DNA from: Begonia masoniana
Lineage: Eukaryota; Streptophyta; Magnoliopsida; Cucurbitales; Begoniaceae
Assembly (NCBI GenBank): GCA_022432975.1
Contig: CM039510.1
Span: 8,272,408 to 8,336,407 of the forward strand
Length of the DNA stretch: 64,000 nt
Direction: 5' to 3'
Below are positions 47,701 through 58,844 of the stretch, one piece after another. The notes beneath the pieces were generated by a model. The model saw only the letters and a list, made by a program, of their open reading frames with translations, searched no databases and was not told where the DNA came from. A program made the position numbers and the translations under genes. Position 1 is the stretch's first letter. The number at the start of each line of letters is the position of its first letter.

Positions 47701-50700
47701 CTGGGAAGGGAGGTCCTGGTTGGTTAGCTTGAGGTATCTGAATGGCGTTGTTCGGGTTCTTCCATGAGAAGTTTGGATGGTTGTTGCGCCCCCCATTATA
47801 GTAGTTACCTGAATTTTGATTCGTCGGTCTATTATAATTTCCCACATATTGGGCCTGTTCAGATGAACTACTAGCCATTAGGTTCCCTTGCTGACAGTGT
47901 TCACTTTCATGTGGTCCTTGGCACCATTGACATTGCATGATCGGGGAATGGATTGCATTAACTGGAGTTTGGTTTCCTTGAATATGTTGAGTGAGAGATG
48001 CGATTTGCGTAGTTAATGCTTTAATTGCTTCCATTTCTGGGGTATTTGACTGCCTTCTCAAAATCTGACGTTCAACTGGGCACTGATCATTATTGAGGGA
48101 TAACTCTTCTAACAGGTTAAATGCCTCCACTTCTGTCTTAGATAATAGTGATCCACCAGCTGCTGAGTTGACAAGCGTCCGTGTAGAACTTGATAGGCCG
48201 ATGAAGAATGTCTGTATTTGCATCCATTGTGGTAGACCATGCTGGGGGCATTTTCGTAAAAGTTCCTTGAATCGGCCCCATGCTTCGTAGACCGTCTCGC
48301 CATCGAATTGATTAAAGTTGTTAATTTCGTTGCGAAGTTTTGCCATTTTTTCAAAGGGAAAGAATTTAGATAGGAATCTTTGAACTAATTCATTCCACGT
48401 TGTAATTGAATCCGGGGGTAAGGAATTTAACCAGTTTTTAGCGCGATCTCTTAGTGTAAAGGGGAACAACCTAAGCCTAACAGCATCATCAGAAACATTA
48501 TGATATTTAAACGTGTCACAGACCTCAACGAAGCTTGCAATATGATCTTTTGGATCCTCGTTAGGCAGACCACAGAATTGATACTGCTGGATCATTTGTA
48601 TGGTTCCCGGCTTTATTTCAAAATTGTTGCACGTGATAGCAGGTTTCCGAATTGCTGATTGAATCCCGTCCATGGATGGCATAACATAATCGAGCAAAGT
48701 TCGCCGTTCGACCTCTGCCACTTCAACCCTCCGTTGTAGATTTGCGTTTTGATCATCTGCCATAATTGCTAGTTTTGTTTCCCTTCGATTTCGGCGACAG
48801 GTTCGTTCAATTTCAAGGTCGATAGGGATTAGGTTGGCAGTACCTAATTTTCGCATACACCTGTAATGTGCAAATAATATAATTTAAGCTTACAATAATA
48901 AAAGAAATAAATAATAAATAAATAATAAAATTTCAAATATAAACTAAAATCAAATAATTCAAAAATAACAAAATTTAATCCCCGGCAACGGCGCCAAAAA
49001 CTTGTTGCGAAAAATCGTATACGCAAGTGCACGTGTCGCAAAAGTAATAAAGTGTGTATTAAGTACGAGTGTCGATCCCACGAGGAATAATTATGTTAAA
49101 TATTGAGTATCTAAATTTTAGTTTAATTTGAAAAGAAATAATAATTTTTGTGATTTAGATTTTAAAACTAAAATAATAATTCAAATAAAATTAAGCAGCA
49201 ATTTAAATAAAAGATTTAAAAATAAAGAAGTAAGATTATATGATGAGAAAATCTAGGGTTTCGATTTCACTTAACTAATCCTATTTATCAGACCTAATTC
49301 AAATAGTTAAATCTTATTTCTATGTGTTGATGGCAATTTCACGAAAATATTTATCAATCTCTCTCGAGCAAAGACAAACTTATTCAACTAACGAATTATT
49401 ACCTCTCGGTCTCTAATCCTGAGAATTAATTGAATACATTAAGAATGAGAAATTATACTACCACATGAACGCATTAGCTATCTCTAGCCTAACATCCTTT
49501 TCATGGCAAACTATTCAGTGCACGGTTAAATTCTCCGCTCTCGCATCCCGAATCAACCCTAAAGTTCTTAGTTTTGGTGATCAATCAAACCTAAGCATTA
49601 CGTTCAGAATAGATTACTCAACACAGAACAGAAACAGAAAATTAACTAATTGAATTAAGAAAAATAAACAATCATAGAAAAGTTACGTCGAAACCCTAGA
49701 ACAAACGTTTAGTTCATGCTAGAAAAATAAACACAGTAATAATAAAGAGTTGCATAATTAAATAGTGAAATTAAAAAGAAAGGAAAAGAAAACTATGAAG
49801 AATGATCGCCCCTCCTCGTCGAAGAGTTCGCTCGGTGGTGCTCTCCGTCGCGGCCTCTAGATTTGCTCCGGATCCCTCTTTTAGGTCTGCTGCCTTAGGT
49901 TTTATAATTTTCTTTAAGCTGATCAATGGTTGAGATTAGATCTGTCTTCAATTGAACGGTTCAGATTAAAACACATCGTCTTTCCATATCTAGAGTGATA
50001 GGCGATCGATCTCTGATAAGTTACAGAAATCGATCGCGGCATCTCTTTGCTAAAGCTTGTGTAGTGATATGTGTAGCGATCGATCTCTGCATTTCATAGA
50101 GATCGATCGCTGCTGCCTTCAAATATGTGTGGCGATCGGTTTCTTTAATGTGCAGCGATCGGTTTGCTTTCTCTTCATGTACGGCGATCGATTTCTGTAT
50201 TGTATAGAGATCGATCGCTGGCTGCTTTTCCATATGAATGGCGATCGATTTCTGTTATTTGTAGCAATCGATCGCATGGATGGATGGAGTTCGATTTCCT
50301 CCTTTTTTTTCTTATCTTCAACTGTCTTTCTTCTTCAGCTTCTTTCTTTTTCCTGTTTTAATTAATTTGTCTGCACACTCACCAAATATATCAGAAGTTT
50401 CATAAACTTGAGTAAAACTCATTAATTCAAGTATTAAAAAGTACAATAAAGTGTGTAAAATACACACTTATCACATCACATAGTAGAAAGATTACCTTGT
50501 GAACTTGATGCCAACCATAAAATGATCTTCATTATTCCCACCAAAAAGTTTCTCAAAATCAGAAGGTTTTGAAGACTTCTTAGACTTACATTCTTCTTCC
50601 TTATTCTCATCATCAGCTGTAGAAAAATCTTCAAGTAAACGGTCCAGATGCTCTACATTAACCTAGAATAATAAAGGAAAAATTAAAAACACCATTGTGC

Positions 50701-51400
50701 TCTAGCAAGGAAAATCTAACATCAAAGTCACTACGTACACAAGACTAGCAAGCACGTTTTAACTCAGAATAATACAACTTTTGATATAATATTGGGGGTG
50801 GGTTCTTTATGATGCACACCATCCAATGAGTTGCTGGACACATAAAAACAACATCCTCGACCACAGTTTTTTTTTCCATAGATTTCATTACTATTTCAGT
50901 AAACAAACAATAAACCACTTTAAAGCATATTGAATACCTTGAAGGCTGAAGGTGTAAGCTGTATTAGCCTGTTGATCACACGTAGCATGATGCTTGCAAG
51001 AGGCAACAAAATTAAAACCTGATGCACAATTTAAAAAAGTCTCATTTTCATGAGCAAATATAAAGCCTCGTGTATTTACCAAGACGCACACAACAAAATT
51101 TTACGGGGTCTTTTAACTAACCTACCTAGTTGTCACTTATGTCCGTTGAAAAATAAAACAGCCTACTAGGATTCATATATGTTATTAAATTAATACTATC
51201 TAGGAGCTAACTTATCCATACAGTCAAGGAAAGAGGTATAAAAAGATGATTAGAAATACCAAGTGTGCTAGTTTAATACATAGTTCACTAAGTAAGATTC
51301 TTCTTTATAATACCTTAGGACGAGTAAATCCATGATCAAGGAAGCCTTCACATCCAAGAATATCCTCGCTTCCCATTTCTTGATGTTTGGCTAGCTTTGG
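26459..51400 (-). CDS. UTP25 / digestive organ expansion factor homologue (partial, 17 exons)
   Basis: UTP25 is a nucleolar SSU-processome protein needed for 18S rRNA maturation; it has a helicase-like fold. Exons, 5' to 3': 51400-51314 (cut by the gap), 51018-50938, 50662-50496, 34928-34856, 31142-31083, 31010-30972, 30885-30797, 30556-30492, 30003-29957, 29441-29382, 29267-29196, 28452-28423, 28324-28230, 28096-27991, 27453-27391, 26940-26869 and 26533-26459. All traced junctions are GT-AG and all phases agree, giving 426 C-terminal residues without a stop. Family landmarks are [118 protein letters not shown] and the C-terminal LERIVGT. The N-terminal half is missing at the gap. The intron 50495-34929 contains a 14-kb Athila-like element, and the next contains gene debris. 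Correct splicing of both is required for function. Confidence 0.93.
29469..29595. repeat. two-copy 64-bp tandem repeat in a UTP25 intron
   Basis: The unit begins AAAATCGATACACGTG and ends TTGGTGCAACAAG. The first copy (29469-29532) differs at several bases, and the second is the exact unit that appears 23 times at 57374-58844. It lies between the exons ending at 29957 and starting at 29441. Confidence 0.9.
31365..32742 (-). mobile_element. Ty1/copia remnant in a UTP25 intron (RT and RNase H parts)
   Basis: The minus-strand fragment 32742-32467 has [15 protein letters not shown] and the catalytic region [13 protein letters not shown] of copia reverse transcriptase. Frame 32010-31813 contains [10 protein letters not shown] of copia RNase H. 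Frame 31547-31365 contains [20 protein letters not shown] of its C-terminus. Stops and frame shifts separate the pieces, and no LTRs were found. Confidence 0.8.
32239..32700. repeat. ~234-bp tandem duplication within the copia remnant
   Basis: Two diverged copies start with TATGAAATCAGGC at about 32246 and 32480. Both run through GAACAATCTC and TCTTGCAAAC to AGCTTGTTTCAACC. Confidence 0.75.
33185..33817 (-). pseudogene. receptor-like cytoplasmic kinase fragment in a UTP25 intron
   Basis: The frame 33817-33533 has the N-lobe of plant receptor-like cytoplasmic kinases: [19 protein letters not shown] in place of the usual glycine loop, VAVEV where VAVKV with the ATP-binding lysine is expected, and [10 protein letters not shown]. 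Beyond 33533, past stops, further pieces remain: [16 protein letters not shown], then CDFKTSN where HRD-type catalytic residues are expected, and [11 protein letters not shown]. The lost lysine and HRD, the in-frame stops and the truncation show that it is dead. Confidence 0.82.
33958..34314 (-). pseudogene. oxysterol-binding-protein-related (ORP) fragment in a UTP25 intron
   Basis: The 118-residue frame resembles the lipid-transfer domain of plant ORPs: [32 protein letters not shown] and [19 protein letters not shown]. ORPs normally carry EQVSHHPP; here the equivalent reads QKVSQHRI, losing the paired histidines. Only the middle of the domain is present and both ends are cut off. It lies 140 bp from the kinase fragment in the same orientation. 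Confidence 0.78.
35330..35720 (+). mobile_element. copia gag-like fragment in the Athila-containing intron
   Basis: Plus-strand patches such as [20 protein letters not shown] resemble the gag (UBN2-like) region of plant copia elements. They are broken by stops and frame changes. No other part of an element is visible beside it. Confidence 0.5.
36457..37928 (-). repeat. 3' LTR of the Athila-like element
   Basis: 1472 bp, TG...CA. Compared by eye with the other LTR, the only difference I found is one base (CAACAG versus CACAG near 37187). It includes a GCGATCGAT palindrome cluster (37457-37730) and a TATA-like box at 37355-37361. Confidence 0.95.
37457..37730 (-). promoter_or_regulatory. GCGATCGAT palindrome cluster in the 3' LTR
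   Basis: Inverted pairs of GCGATCGATYTCT lie at 37457-37492, 37531-37565, 37639-37673 and 37696-37730 (10-bp stem). Two single GCGATCGGTTT sites lie at 37587 and 37610. The stems are 10-14 bp with loops of 8-14 bp. The cluster is repeated exactly in the other LTR. Confidence 0.85.
37929..37942 (-). promoter_or_regulatory. polypurine tract adjoining the 3' LTR
   Basis: On minus it reads AAGTTTGGGGGTG immediately before the LTR's TGATAAG. This is the expected plus-strand priming site. Confidence 0.85.
37943..39488 (-). other. 3' non-coding region of the Athila-like element
   Basis: No conserved frame is present. It holds a T-rich tract (38657-38711, broken only by AA) and an extra purine-tract-like motif at 38506-38518. 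Confidence 0.6.
38506..38518 (-). promoter_or_regulatory. internal polypurine-tract-like motif
   Basis: On minus it reads CAAGTTTGGGGGG, nearly the same as the tract adjoining the 3' LTR, but 577 bp away from the LTR. Confidence 0.5.
39489..39500 (-). promoter_or_regulatory. polypurine-tract-like motif at the end of accessory ORF 2
   Basis: On minus it reads AAGTTTGGGGGG and overlaps the stop codon of ORF 2 (39501-39499). Confidence 0.5.
39499..40887 (-). CDS. accessory ORF 2 of the Athila-like element
   Basis: The frame has 462 codons. The likelier start is the second methionine at 40818 ([11 protein letters not shown]), which aligns with the start of ORF 1 (MAPNRQPTS) and follows a plausible splice acceptor. 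It resembles the family annotated in plant genomes as putative plant transposon protein: [31 protein letters not shown] and [15 protein letters not shown]-terminal stretch ([20 protein letters not shown]) looks like a coiled coil. I see no signal peptide, and the hydrophobic tail is not flanked like a membrane anchor, so I do not call it an envelope protein. It is clearly a diverged paralogue of ORF 1. Its function is unknown. Confidence 0.78.
   Translation of the reverse strand: MSTGLDLLLLLCNDRLATLLVFNMPPRRARAATSLVSFPPVEHSFLNPLAANYYQDFMVQDKAIICEIQFRPTSEDGDILAMLQSRGWESVAVMGGEANISVVREFYANLKAAGRVGSVRVRNRVVDFSAAVINTKFGLADSFPDELHTVMTEPDYDLILSELGHRDSTWIYSARQPPQPLHLFTNCLNRYAQAWCRFIRGNLMPTSQKTEFTKDRAVLLYCILTGRSVDVGHLIYNNILTCSRGSNTGGHIHPVLITQLCAAADVPMSSTDEPWIQQMVYGSSKIVRIADWPHGFARPNGLGFDDLADIAAVPPPPDIIPRGRRAQHEEARREARTKRSHEGQPAMPPTMGASSSSVPSPPAYTFNDVGHMVAQMAVQIEQLHSRQTRLEQRFLDLSMFLARSAHQGAASRAASTFQSIYCGLSLTHLLLHWMRSPTRIEVHYFPFSFVLFNVIHWGPCII
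40844..41340 (-). other. candidate 5'-UTR intron of accessory ORF 2
   Basis: CGCCAG|GTAAACG (exon ends at 41341) and ATGACAG|GTTAG (exon resumes at 40843) would remove 497 bp between the proposed promoter and the MPPRR start. This is inferred from the splice motifs only. Confidence 0.35.
41533..41542 (-). promoter_or_regulatory. TATA-like box upstream of accessory ORF 2
   Basis: On minus the sequence reads TATTTTTATA inside GGG...CCC. It lies 9 bp downstream of the palindrome pair at 41551-41649 and upstream of the candidate leader intron. It is weaker than the other two TATA candidates. Confidence 0.4.
41551..41649 (-). promoter_or_regulatory. GCGATCGAT palindromes ahead of accessory ORF 2
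   Basis: Two inverted pairs lie at 41551-41586 (15-bp stem with one G-T) and 41615-41649 (perfect 13-bp stem GCGATCGATCTCT/AGAGATCGATCGC). They are the same module as in the LTR and ahead of ORF 1. Confidence 0.85.
41765..41788 (-). promoter_or_regulatory. polypurine-tract-like motif after accessory ORF 1
   Basis: On minus it reads AAGTTTGGAGGGGGGAAAGG and begins 60 bp after the ORF 1 stop. Confidence 0.5.
41848..42864 (-). CDS. accessory ORF 1 of the Athila-like element
   Basis: The protein has 338 residues and no internal stop. It shares with ORF 2 the blocks [57 protein letters not shown] and [16 protein letters not shown], over about 250 residues. Its C-terminus ([20 protein letters not shown]) is again coiled-coil-like, followed by acidic residues. 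There is no signal peptide or membrane segment. A clear TATA box lies 140 bp upstream and palindromes lie beyond that. The start at 42864 is supported by its alignment with ORF 2. Related proteins occur in Athila-type elements, but their role is unknown to me. Confidence 0.82.
   Translation of the reverse strand: MAPNRQPTSILSVSSPVRHSFLNALAESYFQDFMLEDKSIICEVEVQPGATASNILNILEQRNWRSLADLGSGANVSVVREFYANLRAYGDIGPIMVRGRTVDFSEEVINTALGLEAPIDDEYEDMIREGPNYEMILGYMAGSGIVWAHLKEWCRFIQTNLIPTTHTTEFTNDRAVLLFCILTQHSVNIGRLIHWNIASYCRRTQLSAHIHPVLITRLCAAAGVDMSTPDELWIRPAVYGWAHPMEHDFTDYDHQQERVDVWVRNTSINFSPIPPTPGTVASFSQSSHAYATTEMERIMANISTQQNRIIDIISRIEQKMDHLILLYEDDEEYRAESS
43004..43010 (-). promoter_or_regulatory. TATA box upstream of accessory ORF 1
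   Basis: On minus it reads CTATAAA in the context CTTATCTATAAAGCTCC. It lies 140 bp before the ATG and 147 bp downstream of the palindrome cluster. Confidence 0.55.
43157..43313 (-). promoter_or_regulatory. GCGATCGAT palindromes ahead of accessory ORF 1
   Basis: GCGATCGC occurs twice at 43157-43176. Inverted pairs lie at 43228-43263 (one mismatch) and 43280-43313 (perfect 13-bp stem GCGATCGATTTCT/AGAAATCGATCGC). Confidence 0.85.
43514..44089 (-). CDS. integrase C-terminal part (broken pol)
   Basis: This frame continues integrase after a one-base break near 44095. It carries [20 protein letters not shown], typical of the end of the gypsy integrase core, then the C-terminal [20 protein letters not shown] module and a short tail to the stop at 43514. 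It is part of the polyprotein, not a separate gene. Confidence 0.85.
   Translation of the reverse strand: MKKILEKTVANSRKDWASKLDDALWAYRTAFKTPLGMSPYRLVFGKACHLPVELEHRALWAMKKLNFEFTATGQKRLLQINELDELRINAYENAKIYKEKTKAWHDKHIVEKDLSPGQQVLLFNSRLKLFPGKLKSRWSGPFTVVQVFSHGAVELRGADDTTFKVNGQRVKPYFGGAIPSDSFVTQLVPEE
44086..44337 (-). CDS. integrase catalytic core segment (broken pol)
   Basis: The 83-codon frame includes [11 protein letters not shown] and [11 protein letters not shown], with the second aspartate of the DDE triad, and [11 protein letters not shown] just before the catalytic glutamate region. It is cut off from upstream pol by a break near 44381 and from downstream by one near 44095. Both are single-base changes in short homopolymers. 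Confidence 0.85.
   Translation of the reverse strand: MDYVSKWVEAIATPTSDGKVVLKFLKKNIFTRFGTPRAIISDEGTHFCNRQFDALLSKYGVKHRKALGYHPQSNGQAEVSIER
44340..45890 (-). CDS. reverse transcriptase, RNase H and integrase zinc finger (broken pol)
   Basis: RT catalytic FMDDF is at residues 73-77, after [16 protein letters not shown]. RNase H follows ([42 protein letters not shown]). The integrase HHCC zinc finger ([14 protein letters not shown], then KCDRC) is near residues 425-470, and WGIDFM brings the first catalytic aspartate. The frame is shifted near 45880 relative to the upstream RT part, so the listed start methionine is an artefact of the break. It ends early, at the break near 44381. Confidence 0.9.
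   Translation of the reverse strand: MPATKYYCFLDGYSGYNQIAIAPDDQEKTTFTCPYGTFAFRRMPFGLCNAPATFQRCMMAIFSDMVERFIEVFMDDFSVFGSSFEICLNNLSKVLERCVETNLVLNWEKCHFMVKEGIVLGHRISAQGIEVDRAKIVAIEKLPPPKTVKGVRSFLGHAGFYRRFIKDFSKITKPLCQLLENGASFVFTVECLTAFNALKEKLVSAPIIVAPDWDLPFEIMSDASDFAVGAVLGQRKDKVFHTIYYASRTLNDAQLNYATTEKELLAVVFAFDKFRPYVIGNKVTVYTDHSAIKYLMEKKDAKPRLIRWVLLLQEFDIVIKDKKGTENLVADHLSRLETRAHVSDSDFYIAEEFPDEKIIAIEILPWYADYVNFLASRVIPSDFSHYQKKKFFADVNRYYWEEPILYKHCADQVIRRCIPEDEVQSVLKHCHSMECGGHFGGKRTAAKILQCGFYWPTLFKDAYSFVSKCDRCQRTGNISRRNEMPLTNILEVELFDVWGIDFMDHFHRHTTTNTFF
45859..47640 (-). CDS. Gag C-terminus, aspartic protease and RT N-terminus (broken pol)
   Basis: Residues 10-45 continue Gag ([21 protein letters not shown]). 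Protease follows with CDLGASIN at about 216-223, the DLGA active-site form common in this group, and [15 protein letters not shown] starts near residue 480 ([54 protein letters not shown]). The frame then runs off after the break near 45880. It overlaps the gag frame because of another one-base break near 47630. Confidence 0.9.
   Translation of the reverse strand: MLKWGNTNKFMAETRTTLQNQSAQIRSLETQMGQMAAALNGRPQGALPSTTEVNPRGQCNAITLRSGAVLENDPKENKKVVAHDGVHSSSSESTPKDQKLKETPPQIPQEILPKVPFPQRLKNAKLDKQFDKFLKVFKQLHINIPFAEALEQMPTYAKFLKEVLSHKRKIEDCGTIALSEECSAIIQRKLPQKLKDPGSFTVPCEIGNYIFERALCDLGASINLMPLSIFQRLELGEAQPTRVILQMADRSIKHPRGIIEDVLVKVDKFIFPADFVVLDMEEDRDIPIILGRPFLATGGAMIDVQRGELKLRLQDEEVTFNVFNSMKYPKASDDIFRVDSLEAAVDEISLQPNDPLEVALLTHDVSYDFDSSAQEYISWMDSFEPNRRKYFESLGEPTMRVLPSIENPPMLELKPLPSHLRYAFIGANSTLPVIIADDLSKTEEEKLLHILRTYKVAIGWTLSDIKGISSSFCTHRILMEDEHRPSIEHQRRLNPAMKEVVRKEVLKWLDAGVIYPISDSSWVSPVQCVPKKSGMTVVKNENDELIASRTVTGWRICIDYRKLNKATRKDHFPLPFIDQMLDRLAGHEILLLP
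47603..48856 (-). CDS. gag of the Athila-like element
   Basis: The 417-codon frame encodes the particle protein that packages element RNA. The retrotransposon gag domain spans about residues 80-250 ([49 protein letters not shown]). A zinc knuckle, C-x2-C-x3-H-x4-C ([13 protein letters not shown]), lies near residue 310. The start at 48856 is about 120 bp from the primer site; an internal start at [12 protein letters not shown] (residue 32) is also possible and more typical of the group. The frame leaves the pol frame at about 47630. Confidence 0.9.
   Translation of the reverse strand: MRKLGTANLIPIDLEIERTCRRNRRETKLAIMADDQNANLQRRVEVAEVERRTLLDYVMPSMDGIQSAIRKPAITCNNFEIKPGTIQMIQQYQFCGLPNEDPKDHIASFVEVCDTFKYHNVSDDAVRLRLFPFTLRDRAKNWLNSLPPDSITTWNELVQRFLSKFFPFEKMAKLRNEINNFNQFDGETVYEAWGRFKELLRKCPQHGLPQWMQIQTFFIGLSSSTRTLVNSAAGGSLLSKTEVEAFNLLEELSLNNDQCPVERQILRRQSNTPEMEAIKALTTQIASLTQHIQGNQTPVNAIHSPIMQCQWCQGPHESEHCQQGNLMASSSSEQAQYVGNYNRPTNQNSGNYYNGGRNNHPNFSWKNPNNAIQIPQANQPGPPFPERKSNLEDLIAKMGERTSNMIAEMGEHKQIYG
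48978..48996 (-). promoter_or_regulatory. primer binding site, tRNA-Asp type
   Basis: On minus it reads TGGCGCCGTTGCCGGGGAT, the complement of the 3' end of plant tRNA-Asp including CCA. It begins six bases inside the 5' LTR. This primer is characteristic of Athila-type elements. Confidence 0.92.
49900..49906 (-). promoter_or_regulatory. TATA box of the 5' LTR
   Basis: On minus it reads TATAAAA in the context AAAATTATAAAACC. It is 96 bp downstream of the palindrome cluster and about 900 bp upstream of the primer site. Confidence 0.55.
50002..50275 (-). promoter_or_regulatory. GCGATCGAT palindrome cluster in the 5' LTR
   Basis: Same content and spacing as 37457-37730: four inverted pairs plus two single sites. 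Confidence 0.85.
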
Positions 51401-51500
51401 NNNNNNNNNNNNNNNNNNNNNNNNNNNNNNNNNNNNNNNNNNNNNNNNNNNNNNNNNNNNNNNNNNNNNNNNNNNNNNNNNNNNNNNNNNNNNNNNNNNN
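51401..51500. other. assembly gap of 100 N
   Basis: Exactly 100 N, the usual placeholder for a gap of unknown size. It interrupts a UTP25 exon. Confidence 0.99.
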
Positions 51501-53892
<2,392 letters not shown>

Positions 53893-54477
53893 GATTGTTT
53901 GACAGAGCTAAGGTCTAAAATATGGAACAATCACGTGTTTTCCAAATTCTCCGCCGGGAGAGGGTAATGTGAAGATCTAGTGCAGATTTTGCTCCGATTC
54001 TAGCTCCGGAGCGAGTTCTAGTTCCAAAATCCATAATCAACCAAACTGGTGAGGTAGCACCTCATTGAAATAACTTAAACAAGCTGTGCAAGCCTTTACA
54101 ATGCGCAAACATTGTTAGAATAAGCAGTGATATAACTTAAACAACTAAATAGATGTATTGAGTGGCAAAACTTAGACATCGACGATAAATAGCAAATAAA
54201 AAAATGTGAATAAGAAAAAAGATAGAAAAACAATCTCAAAAAATTTGATCAAGCAATAAATAAATATAAGAGGAGTAGTACTACATAGACAAATCTTTAG
54301 GTTGATCCACATGGATGCCTATAAATAGGTAAAAGAATTATCAAAATTGAGCATCACCGATCTATGCATCTTAATTCTCGATGATTTGCATTTTCTTAAG
54401 TAGCCTATGAAATTCCTTCAACACAAAACAAAACAAAAACCGTGTGGGACTCATCATTCTCTTCGTCGCTTGAGTTC

Positions 54478-56164
<1,687 letters not shown>

Positions 56165-57373
56165 AGCAATGATGTCACGCTGCAAAATTTGTGCAGCTTG
56201 CCAACCCAATGAAACAGAATGCAAGAATGCAAAAATTAAGACGAAGTTAGTAAATCCATATCCAATCTTCCAAACATCACTTTAAAAAGTAAATGAAAAT
56301 TTGCATTGCACACCTCAGGATAAAATTCCGATCTCTCTGGAAGGGAATAGAAAATCAAGTTCTGCATCCACGAATCTAGCCAACAAGAGTAACATAATGA
56401 GTCAAACATTCAAGCCCTATTCTGTTAAACACACACATTGTAACATTCAAGTTCTATTAAATGTAGAGTTATAGAAAAATTAATCAATAAATAAATCTCG
56501 TCATCAAGTAAATAATTGAAAATGTCTGCTACTAAAGCAAAATGTACATGTAAAAAAAAACTTTATGCATAGAAACACAATAAAATATGGATATAAGTAC
56601 ATTAATATTCAGCAAACTCGACAAAAGGGAATGATTAGTATTATATCACACTACCAACAGCAATCCTTTAAAAAGTTCTCTTTTAAGGGGGAGTGCAGGC
56701 ATACATTGACCGTTTGAATATTATTTCTTTTTATGCTGCCTCCCCGTTTTGCTAGTGCACGCACACAACTCAACCAAAGTGTTATTCTTGACAATGAGAG
56801 TAAAAATGAAAATAACTTTCAAAAGCTTACGGCCAAGTCAATCCAATAAAAAGATTATGAGACACAAGATTATTCAGTAGGAAAATTAAGTCCAAAGTTG
56901 TCTATAGAACCTTGTATCTGTGGTAAAAATGAGCTCTCTCAGTATATAACATAATCTTCCTCTTTCCTTCAAAAAACCAAACTCGTGCACGAGATATATC
57001 ACTCTGTTTGGTGTACTGAATAAAACAATTGTCAGTTATTACATGTCTAATCAATTATAAAGAATTAACCCATTGCAAAAATAGTCTTCACGTATCTCCC
57101 AGTTTTTGGACCAAGTAATAAATTGAAGTTGAAAATGCAGATTCTTACTCGCCAATAAGACAAAAGGATGCGTTTTGCGCCTTTAAAAAGTTACGAACTC
57201 GAACAAACTCAAAGTAGGAACTAATAAACAACATTATACCCCCCTGCATGTAGAGTCAAGAATAAAAATATTTTCAGATAATTTTTCCCCGAAATATACA
57301 TCAGCCCAAAACTTAGATTTCAAACAGGTTAGATCTTGACCTGAATTGATTCTTTTATCTTTGGAAAAACCTG

Positions 57374-58844
57374 AAAATCGATACACGTGACTTTACTAAG
57401 ATTCGAATAGAACCTATCACCAATTTGGTGCAACAAGAAAATCGATACACGTGACTTTACTAAGATTCGAATAGAACCTATCACCAATTTGGTGCAACAA
57501 GAAAATCGATACACGTGACTTTACTAAGATTCGAATAGAACCTATCACCAATTTGGTGCAACAAGAAAATCGATACACGTGACTTTACTAAGATTCGAAT
57601 AGAACCTATCACCAATTTGGTGCAACAAGAAAATCGATACACGTGACTTTACTAAGATTCGAATAGAACCTATCACCAATTTGGTGCAACAAGAAAATCG
57701 ATACACGTGACTTTACTAAGATTCGAATAGAACCTATCACCAATTTGGTGCAACAAGAAAATCGATACACGTGACTTTACTAAGATTCGAATAGAACCTA
57801 TCACCAATTTGGTGCAACAAGAAAATCGATACACGTGACTTTACTAAGATTCGAATAGAACCTATCACCAATTTGGTGCAACAAGAAAATCGATACACGT
57901 GACTTTACTAAGATTCGAATAGAACCTATCACCAATTTGGTGCAACAAGAAAATCGATACACGTGACTTTACTAAGATTCGAATAGAACCTATCACCAAT
58001 TTGGTGCAACAAGAAAATCGATACACGTGACTTTACTAAGATTCGAATAGAACCTATCACCAATTTGGTGCAACAAGAAAATCGATACACGTGACTTTAC
58101 TAAGATTCGAATAGAACCTATCACCAATTTGGTGCAACAAGAAAATCGATACACGTGACTTTACTAAGATTCGAATAGAACCTATCACCAATTTGGTGCA
58201 ACAAGAAAATCGATACACGTGACTTTACTAAGATTCGAATAGAACCTATCACCAATTTGGTGCAACAAGAAAATCGATACACGTGACTTTACTAAGATTC
58301 GAATAGAACCTATCACCAATTTGGTGCAACAAGAAAATCGATACACGTGACTTTACTAAGATTCGAATAGAACCTATCACCAATTTGGTGCAACAAGAAA
58401 ATCGATACACGTGACTTTACTAAGATTCGAATAGAACCTATCACCAATTTGGTGCAACAAGAAAATCGATACACGTGACTTTACTAAGATTCGAATAGAA
58501 CCTATCACCAATTTGGTGCAACAAGAAAATCGATACACGTGACTTTACTAAGATTCGAATAGAACCTATCACCAATTTGGTGCAACAAGAAAATCGATAC
58601 ACGTGACTTTACTAAGATTCGAATAGAACCTATCACCAATTTGGTGCAACAAGAAAATCGATACACGTGACTTTACTAAGATTCGAATAGAACCTATCAC
58701 CAATTTGGTGCAACAAGAAAATCGATACACGTGACTTTACTAAGATTCGAATAGAACCTATCACCAATTTGGTGCAACAAGAAAATCGATACACGTGACT
58801 TTACTAAGATTCGAATAGAACCTATCACCAATTTGGTGCAACAA
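57374..58844. repeat. 23 perfect copies of a 64-bp unit
   Basis: Every unit is identical (AAAATCGATACACGTG...TTGGTGCAACAAG), and the last lacks its final base. The first copy of the region has only two units (29469-29595). The array is entered from an intron sequence that shares just GAAAAT with the unit. Confidence 0.95.

Larger units (their letters stand above)
36457..50473 (-). mobile_element. Athila-like Ty3/gypsy retrotransposon, 14.0 kb
   Basis: Two near-identical LTRs (36457-37928 and 49003-50473) bound the element, and CATCA is repeated outside it at 36452-36456 and 50474-50478. Minus-strand order: 5' LTR, tRNA-Asp primer site, gag, protease, RT, RNase H, integrase, two accessory ORFs, long 3' non-coding region, purine tract, 3' LTR. 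The tRNA-Asp primer and extra 3' ORFs are typical of the Athila group. Insertion was recent, yet gag-pol has four one-base frame breaks. It lies inside UTP25, in the same orientation. Confidence 0.95.
49003..50473 (-). repeat. 5' LTR of the Athila-like element
   Basis: 1471 bp, TG...CA. It carries the active promoter copy for gag-pol: palindromes at 50002-50275 and a TATA box at 49900-49906. Confidence 0.95.

Noticed and set aside
48978..48996. A tRNA-Asp gene at the CCCCGGCAACGGCGCCA stretch
   Set aside because: Only the 3' end is present. It is the primer binding site beside the LTR.
57374..58844. CRISPR-like array
   Set aside because: Units are contiguous with no variable spacers, and the DNA is a plant intron.
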